A stretch of DNA of 39,642 bases from Xanthomonas arboricola. Lineage in GTDB: Bacteria; Pseudomonadota; Gammaproteobacteria; Xanthomonadales; Xanthomonadaceae. This document shows positions 29,708 through 39,161 of the stretch, one piece after another. Positions within the stretch are counted from its first letter, which is position 1. Every line of letters begins with the position of its first letter. A program made the position numbers and the translations under genes. The notes below the pieces were generated by a model. It saw only the letters and a program-made list of their open reading frames with translations. It was not told where the DNA came from and made no database searches. The stretch spans positions 965 through 40,606 of the forward strand of contig NZ_QREM01000011.1 of NCBI RefSeq assembly GCF_003353015.1, given 5' to 3'.

Positions 29708-32650
29708 GTGAAGAACAGCTACGCACGAACCGCGTTGTCCTGCGCGTTGGGGTCCATCCTGCTGGGCATGGCCAGCACTGCCGCCTGGGCACAGTCCAGC
29801 GACGCCAGCAGCGCCGCAGCTGCCGCACAATCGCCACCGGCCACTGCTGCCGGCGGCGATGCGGTGACCCAGCTCGATACCGTCACCGTCTCCGGCTACC
29901 GACGCAGCATCCAGTTCTCCACCGATGCCAAGCGCGACTCGGTCGGTTTTGCCGACACCGTGTTTGCCGAGGACATCGGCAAGTTCCCGGACATGAATAT
30001 CGCCGAGTCGCTCAACCGCATCCCCGGTGTGCAGCTCTCGCGCGACGTCAATGGCGAGGGCTTGAACATCGCCATCCGCGGCCTGGGCACCAGCTTCACC
30101 AAGACCACGCTCAACGGCGCCAGCATCGCCACCGCCTCGATCGGCCTGAACGCGCAGAACCAGAACCGCGAAGTCGATCTGAACCTGTTTCCCACCGAGT
30201 TCTTCACCCAGCTCACCGTGAGCAAGACGCCCACCGCCAGCATGCTCGAAGGCGGCGTCTCCGGCGTGGTGGACATGCGCAGCGCGCGCCCGTTCGATCG
30301 CCCCGGCGTGCACTTCACCTACCAGGCCCAGGCCGACTGGAACAGCACCAGCGAAAAGACCACCCCGCGCGGCGCCTTCATGGGCAGCTGGACCAACGAA
30401 GCAGGCACCTTCGGCGCACTGTTCGGCGTGGCCTCGGTGCGCGGCAAGCTCGGCGTGCGCGGCTTTGAAAGCGTGGGCTGGACCAACCCCGGCCTGACCT
30501 ACACCCAGTGCGGCCTCACCCCGCCTGCCGGCACGCCGGCCACCAATCAACCGGCGGCCTGCAACGTCAATGGCGGCGGCAACTGGCGCATTCCCGACCG
30601 CGTGCCGGCCACCGCCGGCAGCGGCCTGACCACCGGCGAGACCATCGATGCAGCCTGGCTGCTGGCGCGCAACCCGGGCCTGGGCATCGACCAGATCAGC
30701 GACGCACTGATTCCGCGGCTGGGCCGCAGCGTCTACATGAATGGTGATCGCGACCGCGATGCCTCGGTGATGTCGCTGGAATGGCGCCCCTCCGACAGCA
30801 TGCATTTCTACCTGGATACGCTGTATTCGGAAGCCAAGCGCACCACCGAGCGGATCAGCATGAATCTGATCGGCCGCAACGGCAACATGATCCCGCTGGG
30901 CATGCAGCTGGACCAGAACAACGTGGTCACCAGCGCCACCTTCGCCAATGCGCAGTACTTCCTGGAAGCGCGCCCGTACCGCGAAGAGGTCAAGTTCTGG
31001 AGCGTCAACCCGGGTGCCGAGCTGTTGTTCGGCGCGGACCAGGACATCAAGCTCAACGTGCAGGCCAATGCCACGCGCAGCTGGCTGGATCGCGAGTCCC
31101 CCAGCATCCTGGTCACTTCGCCGTTCACCACCGTGGACTATCGCAACCAGGGCGGCGACCGCCCGTCGATCAGCAGCCCGCTCGATCTCAACGACCCCAA
31201 TCTGGGCTGGGGCTGGAACGGTGGCCGGGTCAATATCCAGAACGAAAAACGCATCACCCAAACCCGGGGCGGACGTGCCGACCTGCAGTTCGGCGAAGAC
31301 AAGCGCAACATCAAGATCGGCGCCGCCTACGACCAGGCCGAGCGCACCATCCGCGGTTTCGACAACAGCATCGCCTGGGAGCAGGTGGTCTGCCGCGGTG
31401 GCGGCGGCAATGTGTGCAACGGCGGCCCTGGCTCGGCGGTGCCCAATGCTGCCCTGGCCGGCTATTTGCGGCCCGGTCCGGACGGCTTTATTACCGCCGA
31501 TTTCAACCGCTTCCTCGGCGACACCAACTATTACGCGCTGCGCGACTCCGCCCCGGAAACCAACTCCGCCAACACCGGCGCCTCGGCCGGCGGCATCCGC
31601 GAAAAGAACTGGGGTTTCTATATCGAAACCAACGCCGAAACCGAAGTGTGGAACCGCACGCTGCGCTTCAACGCCGGCGTGCGCTACGTGACCACCGACC
31701 AGACCATCACCGGCCCGGTCACCATCAACGGCATCCGCCGCATCCAGGTGCTGGATTCGGACTACAAGGAAACCCTGCCCTCGTTCAATGCCGCCTGGGA
31801 CGTGGCCGACAACGTGGTGCTGCGCCTGTCCAGCTCGCGCACGCTCACCCGGCCCGATCCCAGCGCAATGCTGCCCAACACCAACTTCAGCGACCCCTCC
31901 GCGCAGACCGCAACCCAGGGCAATCCCGAGCTGGCGCCGTATCTGTCCACCAACGTGGATTTCGGCGGCGAGTGGTACACCGGCGGCGAAGGCTATGTGG
32001 GCCTGACGCTGTTCAACAAGCGCATCAGCGGCTTCACCGTCAACGGCGTGCGGCGCATTCCCTTCAACGACCTGGGCGTACCGTACGAAAGCCTGCTGCC
32101 GATCCAGCAGGCCGGCCTGGACCAGCGCGGCGGCCCGAATGCGGCCACGGTGGACGTACAGACCCAGGTCAACGCCGACGGCGTGCTCAACATCCGCGGC
32201 ACCGAGGCGATCTGGGTGCAGCCGCTGGACAGGCTGGTCGACGGCATGGGCTTCAGCGTCAACTACACGCATGTCAATCAGTCGTCCGAAGGCGAAGGCG
32301 TACCGGCGGTGGCGGTCGGCGTGGCACCCAATCTGTGGAACGGCACCGTGTACTGGGAAAAGGACGCCGCCTCGGTGCGCCTGTCCTACACCTGGAACGA
32401 CGACATGGTGATCTCCGGCGCCAACCAGAACGGCATCCCGTATGCGCGCCTCAACGCCGATGCCCGCGGCCAGCTGGATCTGTCGGCCAGCTATGCGCTG
32501 GACTGGCTGCCGTCCAAGCCGCAGCTCACCCTCAACGTCACCAACATCACCGACGAACCGCTGCGCACCACCTACGCCTGGCCCAACGCCACCTACGATC
32601 TGTACGAGCCCGGCCGCACGGTCATGCTCGGCATCCGCGGCACGTTCTGA
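29708..32650 (+). CDS. TonB-dependent receptor for xylan-derived oligosaccharides
   Basis: A 980-residue outer-membrane transporter of the large Xanthomonas/Caulobacter type. The signal peptide ends near AAWAQS (residue 30). The TonB-box-like segment DTVTVSGYRRSI is at residues 57-68. The plug domain follows with MNIAESLNRIPGVQLSRD and IRGLGTSFTKTTLNG. A beta-barrel ends in the aromatic signature GIRGTF. The GTG start (29708) has GGAAGGA seven bases upstream. Position and xyl-box match the XytA-type receptor of the xylan CUT system of X. campestris. Uptake of (glucurono)xylo-oligosaccharides is therefore likely, though the substrate is inferred from context. Confidence 0.92.
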   Translation: MKNSYARTALSCALGSILLGMASTAAWAQSSDASSAAAAAQSPPATAAGGDAVTQLDTVTVSGYRRSIQFSTDAKRDSVGFADTVFAEDIGKFPDMNIAESLNRIPGVQLSRDVNGEGLNIAIRGLGTSFTKTTLNGASIATASIGLNAQNQNREVDLNLFPTEFFTQLTVSKTPTASMLEGGVSGVVDMRSARPFDRPGVHFTYQAQADWNSTSEKTTPRGAFMGSWTNEAGTFGALFGVASVRGKLGVRGFESVGWTNPGLTYTQCGLTPPAGTPATNQPAACNVNGGGNWRIPDRVPATAGSGLTTGETIDAAWLLARNPGLGIDQISDALIPRLGRSVYMNGDRDRDASVMSLEWRPSDSMHFYLDTLYSEAKRTTERISMNLIGRNGNMIPLGMQLDQNNVVTSATFANAQYFLEARPYREEVKFWSVNPGAELLFGADQDIKLNVQANATRSWLDRESPSILVTSPFTTVDYRNQGGDRPSISSPLDLNDPNLGWGWNGGRVNIQNEKRITQTRGGRADLQFGEDKRNIKIGAAYDQAERTIRGFDNSIAWEQVVCRGGGGNVCNGGPGSAVPNAALAGYLRPGPDGFITADFNRFLGDTNYYALRDSAPETNSANTGASAGGIREKNWGFYIETNAETEVWNRTLRFNAGVRYVTTDQTITGPVTINGIRRIQVLDSDYKETLPSFNAAWDVADNVVLRLSSSRTLTRPDPSAMLPNTNFSDPSAQTATQGNPELAPYLSTNVDFGGEWYTGGEGYVGLTLFNKRISGFTVNGVRRIPFNDLGVPYESLLPIQQAGLDQRGGPNAATVDVQTQVNADGVLNIRGTEAIWVQPLDRLVDGMGFSVNYTHVNQSSEGEGVPAVAVGVAPNLWNGTVYWEKDAASVRLSYTWNDDMVISGANQNGIPYARLNADARGQLDLSASYALDWLPSKPQLTLNVTNITDEPLRTTYAWPNATYDLYEPGRTVMLGIRGTF

Positions 32651-32891
32651 GCGTGGTCATCGACACGACCGCGCAGGCGCCAGGCGGGTGTGGCCGACCC
32701 GTGGGGAGCGCATGGCCTTGCCGCATGGCCCGCGCACCGCGTATCGCCGCCGCCTGCCCGGCGACGGCGCGCGCGGTTTTGCCGGACACTTCAGCCGCCA
32801 TGCCCGCTGCCGCGATCCGGACCGATCGCGGTCGGCGGCATGGCGCGCGCCGCGGCGTTTCCCGCAGCACTCCTCGAGCCCGCCCCACCTC

Positions 32892-34379
32892 ATGAACGAT
32901 CCGTCACAACAGCTCTCCCTGCGCGAAAAGATCGGCTACAGCCTGGGCGACCTGGCGGCCAACCTGATCTTCCAGACGCTGGTCACCTTCCTGGCGTTCT
33001 TCTACACCGATGTGTTCCGCATCCCGGCGGGCGTGGCCGCCACGCTGATCTTCGTGGTGGGCATGCTTGGCGCGTTCGTGTTCACGCCCATCATCGGCAT
33101 CCTGGCCGACCGCACCCGCACGCGCTGGGGCAAGTTCCGCCCGTGGATCCTGTGGACGGCAGTGCCGTTCGGTGCGTTGTCGCTGGCCGCGTTCAACACG
33201 CCCGCCCTCGGCGAGCAGGGCAAGATCGCCTACGCCTTCGCCACCTACACGCTGCTGATGCTGGTGTACGTGGCCAACAACCTGCCCTATTCGGCATTGA
33301 GCGGCGTGCTCACCGGCAGCATGGAGCAGCGCAACAGCCTGTCGGCGTATCGCTTCCTGGCGGTGACCTTCGCGCAGTTCATCATCCAGGTGTTGCTGCT
33401 GCCGCTGGTGCTGATCCTGGGCAATGGCGACAAGGCGCAGGGCTTTCGCAACACCATGGCGCTGTTCGCCGCCGTCGGCACGCTGTGCTTTCTGATCACC
33501 TTCTTCACCACGCGCGAGCGGGTGCTGCCGATCAGCGAACAACGCAGCAGCGTGCGCCAGGACCTGGGCGATCTGGTCCGCAACAAGCCCTGGCTGGTGA
33601 TGCTGGCGCTGACCATCCTGGTCTTCATCAATCTCGCCATGAAGGGCGGGATGTACATCTACTACTTCAAGTACTACCTCGACGCCGCCGCGCTGGCGCA
33701 GTTCCTCGACAATGCCGGCTTCAACCGCTTTATTGCTGCAATCAACAGCGTGCTCACCGGCGCCGGCATGAGCGCGCTGCAATGGCCGCAGGACGCACCG
33801 ACCTCGGCCTTCAGCGTGTTCAGCGCTGGCGGCATCCTGGCGATGATCGTGGGCATCGGCTTTTCCAAACGCCTGGCCGACCGCTACGGCAAGCGCAATG
33901 TGTTCGGCGGCGCGCTGCTGGTTTCCACGCTGTTTTTGCTGGTGTTCTACCTGTATCCGCCGGCGGCGATCGGCTGGGTGTTCGCCTCCTATGTGCTGCA
34001 TGGCTTCTTCTACGGCATCACCATCCCGCTGCTGTGGGCGATGATCGCCGACGTGGCCGACTACTCGGAGTGGAAGAACCACCGCCGCGCCACCGCGATC
34101 ATCTTCTCGGCGATGTTGTGCGGGCTGAAGATCGGCCTGAGCGTCGGCGGCGCCCTGGTCGCCGGCATCCTGGCGTTCTACGGCTACGACGCCGCCCTGC
34201 CGCTGCAAGGCGAAGCAGTGACAAGCGGCATTCGCCTGGCCATCAGCGTGTATGCGTCGATCCCGTTCCTGCTCGGCACCGCACTGCTGGCGCTGTACGA
34301 GATCGACAAGACGCTGGAAACCCGCATCGAACACGCGCTGGGCCTGCGCCGTCAGGCCGCACCACTCGCTTCGCCCTGA
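32892..34379 (+). CDS. GPH-family sugar:cation symporter
   Basis: A 495-residue inner-membrane protein with about 12 hydrophobic segments. The glycoside-pentoside-hexuronide signature is present: FTPIIGILADRTRTRWGKFR and PWILWTAVPFG. The end of the protein has the usual WAMIADVADYSEWKN motif. The extended loop near residues 280-310 (AALAQFLDNAGFNRFIAAIN) is typical of the subgroup in polysaccharide clusters. It probably imports xylo-oligosaccharides or aldouronates after TonB uptake. It is 241 bases downstream of the receptor; that gap shows no terminator and no recognised gene. The start ATG 32892 has no strong ribosome site. Confidence 0.9.
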   Translation: MNDPSQQLSLREKIGYSLGDLAANLIFQTLVTFLAFFYTDVFRIPAGVAATLIFVVGMLGAFVFTPIIGILADRTRTRWGKFRPWILWTAVPFGALSLAAFNTPALGEQGKIAYAFATYTLLMLVYVANNLPYSALSGVLTGSMEQRNSLSAYRFLAVTFAQFIIQVLLLPLVLILGNGDKAQGFRNTMALFAAVGTLCFLITFFTTRERVLPISEQRSSVRQDLGDLVRNKPWLVMLALTILVFINLAMKGGMYIYYFKYYLDAAALAQFLDNAGFNRFIAAINSVLTGAGMSALQWPQDAPTSAFSVFSAGGILAMIVGIGFSKRLADRYGKRNVFGGALLVSTLFLLVFYLYPPAAIGWVFASYVLHGFFYGITIPLLWAMIADVADYSEWKNHRRATAIIFSAMLCGLKIGLSVGGALVAGILAFYGYDAALPLQGEAVTSGIRLAISVYASIPFLLGTALLALYEIDKTLETRIEHALGLRRQAAPLASP

Positions 34380-34412
34380 CTCCCTCCTCCCACCTCATGC
34401 ACAGGTACGCGC

Positions 34413-35447
34413 ATGTCCGATGAACTGCACACCGCTGCACTGCAGGCGCTGGCGCGCACCGCCATTTCCGCACCGCTGGTCACCCACCTCTACACCGCCG
34501 ACCCGTCCGCACACGTGTTCGACGGCGCGCTGTACATCTACCCCTCGCACGACATCGATGCCGGCGTAGCCTTCAGCGACGACGGCTCGCACTTCGACAT
34601 GGCCGACTACCACGTGCTGCGCATGGCGCATCCGCACGCGCCGGTGGAAGACCTGGGGCAGGTGCTGCACGTGCGCGACGTGCCCTGGGCACAGCGCCAG
34701 ATGTGGGCACCGGATGCCGCGCAGCGCAACGGCAAGACCTACCTGTATTTTCCCGCCAAACGTGCCGACGGCATCTTCCAGATCGGCGTGGCGGTCGGCG
34801 ATGGCCCGCAAGGCCCGTTCGTCGCCGAGCCCGAGCCCATTGTCGGCACCTACTCGATCGACCCGGCCGTCCTGGCCGACGACGACGGCGCGCATTACCT
34901 GTACTTCGGCGGCATCTGGGGCGGCCAGCTGCAGCACTACCGCGACAATGTCTACGCGCCGACCCACCAGGAACCTGACGCCGCTGCGCCCGCGCTCGGC
35001 CCGCGCGTCGCCCGCCTGCGCGAGGACATGACGCAACTGGCAGAGCCCACCCGCGAGATCGTCATCCTCGACGAACACGGCGCCCCGCTCCGCGCCGGCG
35101 ACCACACCCGCCGCTTCTTCGAAGGCCCCTGGGTGCATCGCCATGCGGGCCGCTACTACCTGTCCTACTCCACCGGCGACACCCACCTGATCTGCTACGC
35201 CACCAGCGACTCCCCGTACGGGCCATTCGCCTACCAGGGCGTGCTGCTCGCACCGGTGATCGGCTGGACCACGCATCACTCCATCTGTGCGTTCGAAGGC
35301 CAGTGGTATCTGTTCTATCACGACGCTGCCTTGTCGGGTGGGCAGACGCATCTGCGCAGCATCAAGATGGCAGCGTTGCAGCACGATGCCGACGGAAGGA
35401 TCGCGACGATTTATCCATATGGCGAAGACGCGGTGTCGCCCTGGTGA
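34413..35447 (+). CDS. Intracellular GH43 beta-xylosidase/arabinofuranosidase
   Basis: A 344-residue five-bladed propeller without a signal peptide. The three catalytic carboxylates are D30 in LYTADPSAHVF (base), D150 in YSIDPAVLADDDG (pKa modulator) and E237 in RRFFEGPWVH (acid). HHSICAFEGQWYLFYHD is the usual last-blade motif. Lack of a signal and position 34 bases after the GPH symporter suggest it cleaves imported xylo- or arabinoxylo-oligosaccharides in the cytoplasm. GH43 specificity cannot be read reliably from sequence. It is the only intact GH43 gene here; another is decayed at 7258-7593. Confidence 0.92.
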   Translation: MSDELHTAALQALARTAISAPLVTHLYTADPSAHVFDGALYIYPSHDIDAGVAFSDDGSHFDMADYHVLRMAHPHAPVEDLGQVLHVRDVPWAQRQMWAPDAAQRNGKTYLYFPAKRADGIFQIGVAVGDGPQGPFVAEPEPIVGTYSIDPAVLADDDGAHYLYFGGIWGGQLQHYRDNVYAPTHQEPDAAAPALGPRVARLREDMTQLAEPTREIVILDEHGAPLRAGDHTRRFFEGPWVHRHAGRYYLSYSTGDTHLICYATSDSPYGPFAYQGVLLAPVIGWTTHHSICAFEGQWYLFYHDAALSGGQTHLRSIKMAALQHDADGRIATIYPYGEDAVSPW

Positions 35448-35793
35448 CTGCGGTTGCGTTCCTGGTTCCCGGAACGTCCACCAGCGCGTCATGACTCCAC
35501 CGTCGGCGCTGACTGACACGCCCTGTCACCGCAGCGCGTTCCAGGCACGTCGTGATCTTCCCAGCGGCCGATCATCGCCCCGGCGCCAGCAGCCCCGTCA
35601 CCCGGCGTTTCGGGCATGCGCAACGCGTCTGCCTGGCGCTTCAACGCGGCCATGACATGTCGAACGTTACCGTCATCCCACTGGCACGGCAGGCCAGCGT
35701 GCGCCAGTGCGGAACTGCGTCGCATGGGGTTGCATCCGGACGCATGGCACCTCCGTAGGCCCATGCACGTAGTTCTTTCAGGTGGAGATTGTC
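35448..35793. other. 346-bp intergenic region, nothing recognised
   Basis: A short dyad GTTCC-c-GGAAC at 35465-35475 lies 18 bases after the GH43 stop and may be a weak end structure. The remaining sequence has no recognised gene. AGGTGGAG at its end is the ribosome site of the lipocalin gene. Confidence 0.55.
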
Positions 35794-36327
35794 ATGCGAC
35801 ATGGTTCGATGCTGTTGTTACTGACGCTCGCGGCTCACGGAAGTGCCAGCGGCAGCGAGTCGCGTCCCGCCCTGCCGCGCGCAGACAGCGTGGATGTACC
35901 GCGCTTCATGGGCGACTGGTACGTGATCGCGCATATTCCCACCCGTCCCGAGCGCAAGGCCTACGATGCGGTGGAGCGCTATGCGCTGCGACCGGACGGC
36001 CGTATCCAGACCACCTTCACCTTTCGCAAGGGCAGCTTCCAGGCGCCGCTCAAGTCCATGCATCCGGTTGGCCGGGTGGCAGAGGAGGGCAATGGCGCGC
36101 TGTGGAGCATGCAGTTCTTCTGGCCCTTTAAGGCCGAGTATGTGATCGCCTGGCGCGATGCGGCATACACGCAGACCATCGTGGCGCGCAGCAAGCGCGA
36201 CTACGTCTGGTACATGGCGCGCACGCCACAGGTCTCCGAGGCCGACTATCAGCAGGCTGTCCAGCGCATCGCCGCCATGGGCTATGACGTGTCGCAGCTG
36301 CGCCGCGTCCCGCAGTCGCAGCGCTGA
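35794..36327 (+). CDS. Bacterial lipocalin (Blc type)
   Basis: A 177-residue exported protein with a short signal peptide (MRHGSMLLLLTLAAHGSASG), without a lipobox cysteine. The lipocalin motif GxW is present as G40-D-W42 in RFMGDWYVIAHIPT. YVIAWRDAAYTQTIV and YVWYMARTP are the later strands of the Blc barrel, followed by the usual C-terminal helix (SEADYQQAVQRIAAMGYD). Blc proteins bind lysophospholipids or fatty acids at the envelope under stress. Unlike E. coli Blc this copy appears soluble in the periplasm rather than lipid-anchored. AGGTGGAG is seven bases before the ATG. Confidence 0.88.
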   Translation: MRHGSMLLLLTLAAHGSASGSESRPALPRADSVDVPRFMGDWYVIAHIPTRPERKAYDAVERYALRPDGRIQTTFTFRKGSFQAPLKSMHPVGRVAEEGNGALWSMQFFWPFKAEYVIAWRDAAYTQTIVARSKRDYVWYMARTPQVSEADYQQAVQRIAAMGYDVSQLRRVPQSQR

Positions 36328-36340
36328 CGCAGTAAGGCAC

Positions 36341-36385
36341 CGATGCGGTCACTGCGCCGCGCTCAGCGGCGCAGTGACCGCATCG
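36341..36385. terminator. 20-bp perfect hairpin between convergent lipocalin and RraB-like genes
   Basis: Arms of 20 bases (36341-36360 and 36366-36385; left arm begins CGATGCGGTCACTG) are fully complementary, with loop GCTCA. It starts 14 bases after the lipocalin stop and ends 23 bases before the 3' end of the minus-strand gene. It is probably a bidirectional terminator, although no T-run follows on either side. Confidence 0.72.
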
Positions 36386-36408
36386 CAGGCGCGTGCATGC
36401 CGTGCGCG

Positions 36409-36801
36409 TCAGACGTCCTTGTCGTGCACGGAAAATTCCCACCCGTCGTTCAAGCCACCCAACGGCTTGGCTTCGGTCGCCAGCTCTTCCTCGAACGCCG
36501 AAATCGCCTTGTACGTTGGGATCATGGTCGGATACACCGTCACGTCCATCGGAAACGCCGTGTTCTCCGGGTAGTGGCAGCAACGCAGCTTCTGCTCGAA
36601 GCGCAGCAGCGTCACCGAGAACTCCAGTGCCGACTCCTTCGTGGGGAAGACCACGGAGAACGCAATCTCGCGTGGCTTGGAGAGATCCACCCCTTGCTGG
36701 GCAATGTGCCAGAGGGTGTCGCCGTTATCGTCGTTGGGATACAGGTCCGGATGTCGTTGCATGAGAGCTTCAATGTCTTGCGGCCACTTGGCCGAGGGCA
36801 A
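36409..36801 (-). CDS. RraB-family protein (regulator of RNase E)
   Basis: A 130-residue protein. PNDDNGDTLWHIAQQGVDLS, REIAFSVVFPTKESALEFSV and DVTVYPTMIPTYKAISAFEE with the end AKPLGGLNDGWEF match the RraB/DUF-type ribonuclease E inhibitor family, which modulates mRNA decay. The first possible start is TTG 36801; an internal ATG at 36762 (MQRHPDLY) is an alternative that keeps the conserved core. Neither has a clear ribosome site. It is monocistronic and convergent with the lipocalin gene. Confidence 0.75.
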   Translation of the reverse strand: MPSAKWPQDIEALMQRHPDLYPNDDNGDTLWHIAQQGVDLSKPREIAFSVVFPTKESALEFSVTLLRFEQKLRCCHYPENTAFPMDVTVYPTMIPTYKAISAFEEELATEAKPLGGLNDGWEFSVHDKDV

Positions 36802-37161
36802 ATTCTAGCGCCGCGCTTGTGTGGTGCCAGTCATTAACGGCTGGCCCGGCATCGGGTGGGGTCAGATCGCCCTTCGCATCCACAACAGGTTTGAAAATCG
36901 CAGCATTTTTTTACCCGCTGACGCATTCGATTTCATCGGGTATCGCGCGGCATTGAAATATCTGGACATTTATGCCCCACCTCCCCGCGACACCGCATCG
37001 ACAACCGAAACCGTGCGAAGTTCCAGGCCTGTATCTTGACTCCTCCATGCCGATTGCACACTCCCTTGAGGAGCGTAGCAGCATCAACTCTGCTTCTTAA
37101 GTCCCAACAAAGTGCATGCGTGCAAAGGGCGCCGCAGCTGTCGGCATAGCCCGCCACTGTC
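36802..37161. other. 360-bp intergenic region, locally AT-richer
   Basis: It contains a run of seven T residues (AGCATTTTTTTACCC, near 36901-36915) and lower GC than the neighbouring genes. An open frame across it has no recognisable family. It lies between the RraB-like gene and the 3' end of the LRR gene and may mark the edge of transferred DNA. Confidence 0.5.
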
Positions 37162-39111
37162 CTACCGGATGCCCCACTGCTCTAACAGCGCACGTGCTCG
37201 CCGCTCGATGAAGCTATTCGCGTTGGCCTGTGCCTGTTCTGACTCTCGCTTGGCTTCTGCTTCCCCGATGACACCCTCCTGCGCTTCTTCAAAGTGAGCC
37301 ATAGCCCACGTGGTCGCGGCTTCCTGCGCCGCCCTTCCCTCCACATCGTGCATGGAAAGGTAGGCCCGCAGCGGCGGCCATATCTGCGGGCATCCCTGCA
37401 GTGCGTTGAAGCCGTAGAGCAAGCTGTTTTTGGAAAGACCTAGATCGGAATTTTGTATCGCCTCTTGCAGCAGGCTCAGCGCCGCCCCCTGGTCCCGCGT
37501 GTGCATGAGCTTGTGCTTGAGCATTTCCGAAAAAGCGGTTTTGATATTCCCCCGCACGACCGGCCCGCCGCCGCCCACCTGGGTCATGCCATCCATGTCC
37601 AGCGTCTTGACGGTGTGCTCGCTCAAAAACTCGCCGAAGCTGCTTCGGAATTCGGGAGAGGAGATGGCCTCGGCCACCACCTTGTCCAGCAGGGGCATGT
37701 CGGCCGACGTGATGGATCCGCCTAAGATCATGGCGTTTTGCCACAGCCCCTGCATCCACTTGTCGAAACGCTCCCCCAGAACGGCATCAATGCTGAGCAA
37801 CGCACGTGTGAACTCTGGCACGCGGTTCCACGATGACCCGGCTTGCCTCGCCGAAGACATCGCCGGTGGCCCTATTCTGCCTGCGGCTAGCGGCTGTGCC
37901 CCACGCTGCGCGGGCTGCGAGTTGCGGATCTGGGCCAATTGACCACGCAGATGATTCGGCACCCTGATTTCGCAGGTGGCGGGAAGCCGGGCCAAGGACT
38001 GGGGAAGGGTCTGCAGACACGTGCCACGCAGGTCTAGAAGTTGCAGCTGGGAGAGGTCCCCCACGCTCTCCGGCAGATGCCGGAGCGCAGCGCAGTCTTT
38101 CAGCGACAGCTTCATCAAGCCACTCAATTGCCCCATGTCCTCGGGCAATTGCGCCAGCCTGCAATTGGAGGACAGGTTGAGTTCTTCCAGCCGGTGCAGC
38201 CGGGTCAGGCTGCCTGGCAGTTGCTCTAGTTTGGAGTTCGATACCACTTTCAATGACCTGAGTCCCTGCATGTCGCCGATGTTTTCAGGCAACTCTCGGA
38301 AATGCGAGGAGTGCGACACGCTTAGTTGGGTCAATCGACGCAAGTGGATGACGCTGGCCGGCAAGCGCTCATAGCATCCGCCACCCAGCGTAAGGCTGCT
38401 CAGGCTTTGCAGGCGCCCCAAGTCGGTCGGCAACTCCTCCAACGGTATCGCCATCAAGTGGAGGGTCTCTAGATGGGGCAGGCTCGTCAATGACGTCGGC
38501 AGCCTTTTCAGACCCGGGGTGGCGGTCACCTGCAGCTGGCGGAGCTGGCGGAGTTGTCCCAGACTCTCTGGCAAAGACTCAAGTCCGGTACCGACCAGTG
38601 ATAATTCTTTCAACCCTTCGAGCCGGCCGATCGCATCAGGTAGCGTCGTGGCAGGAATGCCGTAGTTGAGTACGAGCTTATCGCTTTGGCGGGCGCCTGC
38701 ACTGCGAATTGCGTCTGCCACGCCTCGCAGAATCCCCCGCATCCCTTCCCGTTCTTCAGTTTGCGGGTTGTAGCCGATTGAGACCTGCTCTGCCATCGGC
38801 AGGCTGCGCGTGAGCCAATCGTCGATGTCGCGCCCTACACTGCCAGGTGATGCAGACGACGCTCCAGCCAGAGCGACCGGTTGCATCGATGAATGCAGAG
38901 GTGAACCTAAAACGCGTCTTGCCCCCGAGCTTGTGGGAGGCAAGGTGTTTGCCGCTGCCGTGTCTTCGCGCCGCCGCGGCCGCGCGAGCAGCGGGCTCAG
39001 TAAACCATCCACTGCACCGGACCGATCACGTGGCGTCATGTCTTCGGCAGGTGTGCGTTCGATGGTGTCGGTTCGCGGACGATGGCGAAGGAAGCGGTTC
39101 ACAATGAACAT
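37162..39111 (-). CDS. LRR type III effector candidate, XopL-like
   Basis: A 649-residue protein. Residues 1-140 are Arg/Ser/Pro-rich and probably disordered, as in type III secretion signals. Residues about 145-385 contain ten leucine-rich repeats of about 23 residues with LPxxLxxL cores (LPESLGQL, LPTDLGRL, LPEDMGQL and others). Residues about 430-649 are a helical domain without known catalytic motif. Size and layout match XopL, whose C-terminal XL-box domain is an E3 ubiquitin ligase; XopAE is an alternative. The ATG at 39111 is preferred because it gives the XopL length and lies about 50 bases after a PIP-box-like promoter. An in-frame ATG at 39351 would run through transposase remnants. 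Effector status is inference. Confidence 0.72.
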   Translation of the reverse strand: MFIVNRFLRHRPRTDTIERTPAEDMTPRDRSGAVDGLLSPLLARPRRREDTAAANTLPPTSSGARRVLGSPLHSSMQPVALAGASSASPGSVGRDIDDWLTRSLPMAEQVSIGYNPQTEEREGMRGILRGVADAIRSAGARQSDKLVLNYGIPATTLPDAIGRLEGLKELSLVGTGLESLPESLGQLRQLRQLQVTATPGLKRLPTSLTSLPHLETLHLMAIPLEELPTDLGRLQSLSSLTLGGGCYERLPASVIHLRRLTQLSVSHSSHFRELPENIGDMQGLRSLKVVSNSKLEQLPGSLTRLHRLEELNLSSNCRLAQLPEDMGQLSGLMKLSLKDCAALRHLPESVGDLSQLQLLDLRGTCLQTLPQSLARLPATCEIRVPNHLRGQLAQIRNSQPAQRGAQPLAAGRIGPPAMSSARQAGSSWNRVPEFTRALLSIDAVLGERFDKWMQGLWQNAMILGGSITSADMPLLDKVVAEAISSPEFRSSFGEFLSEHTVKTLDMDGMTQVGGGGPVVRGNIKTAFSEMLKHKLMHTRDQGAALSLLQEAIQNSDLGLSKNSLLYGFNALQGCPQIWPPLRAYLSMHDVEGRAAQEAATTWAMAHFEEAQEGVIGEAEAKRESEQAQANANSFIERRARALLEQWGIR

Positions 39112-39161
39112 GGAGACAGACCCGGCGGCTTCAGCGGGACCACATAGGTCCCTTGAGCTGC

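Noticed and set aside
29684-32272. An 862-codon open frame on the minus strand, opposite the TonB receptor gene
   Set aside because: It is a high-GC shadow: no family resemblance, no ribosome site, and it lies wholly opposite a well-supported gene. The same applies to long minus-strand frames opposite GH67 (1816-3837), GH3 (7653-9920) and the GPH symporter (32904-34334).
37162-37800. IpaH/NEL-type or Fic catalytic domain in the LRR protein
   Set aside because: The single candidate cysteine (LQGCPQIW) lacks the CxD pattern of NEL ligases, and no HxFxxGNGR Fic motif is present.
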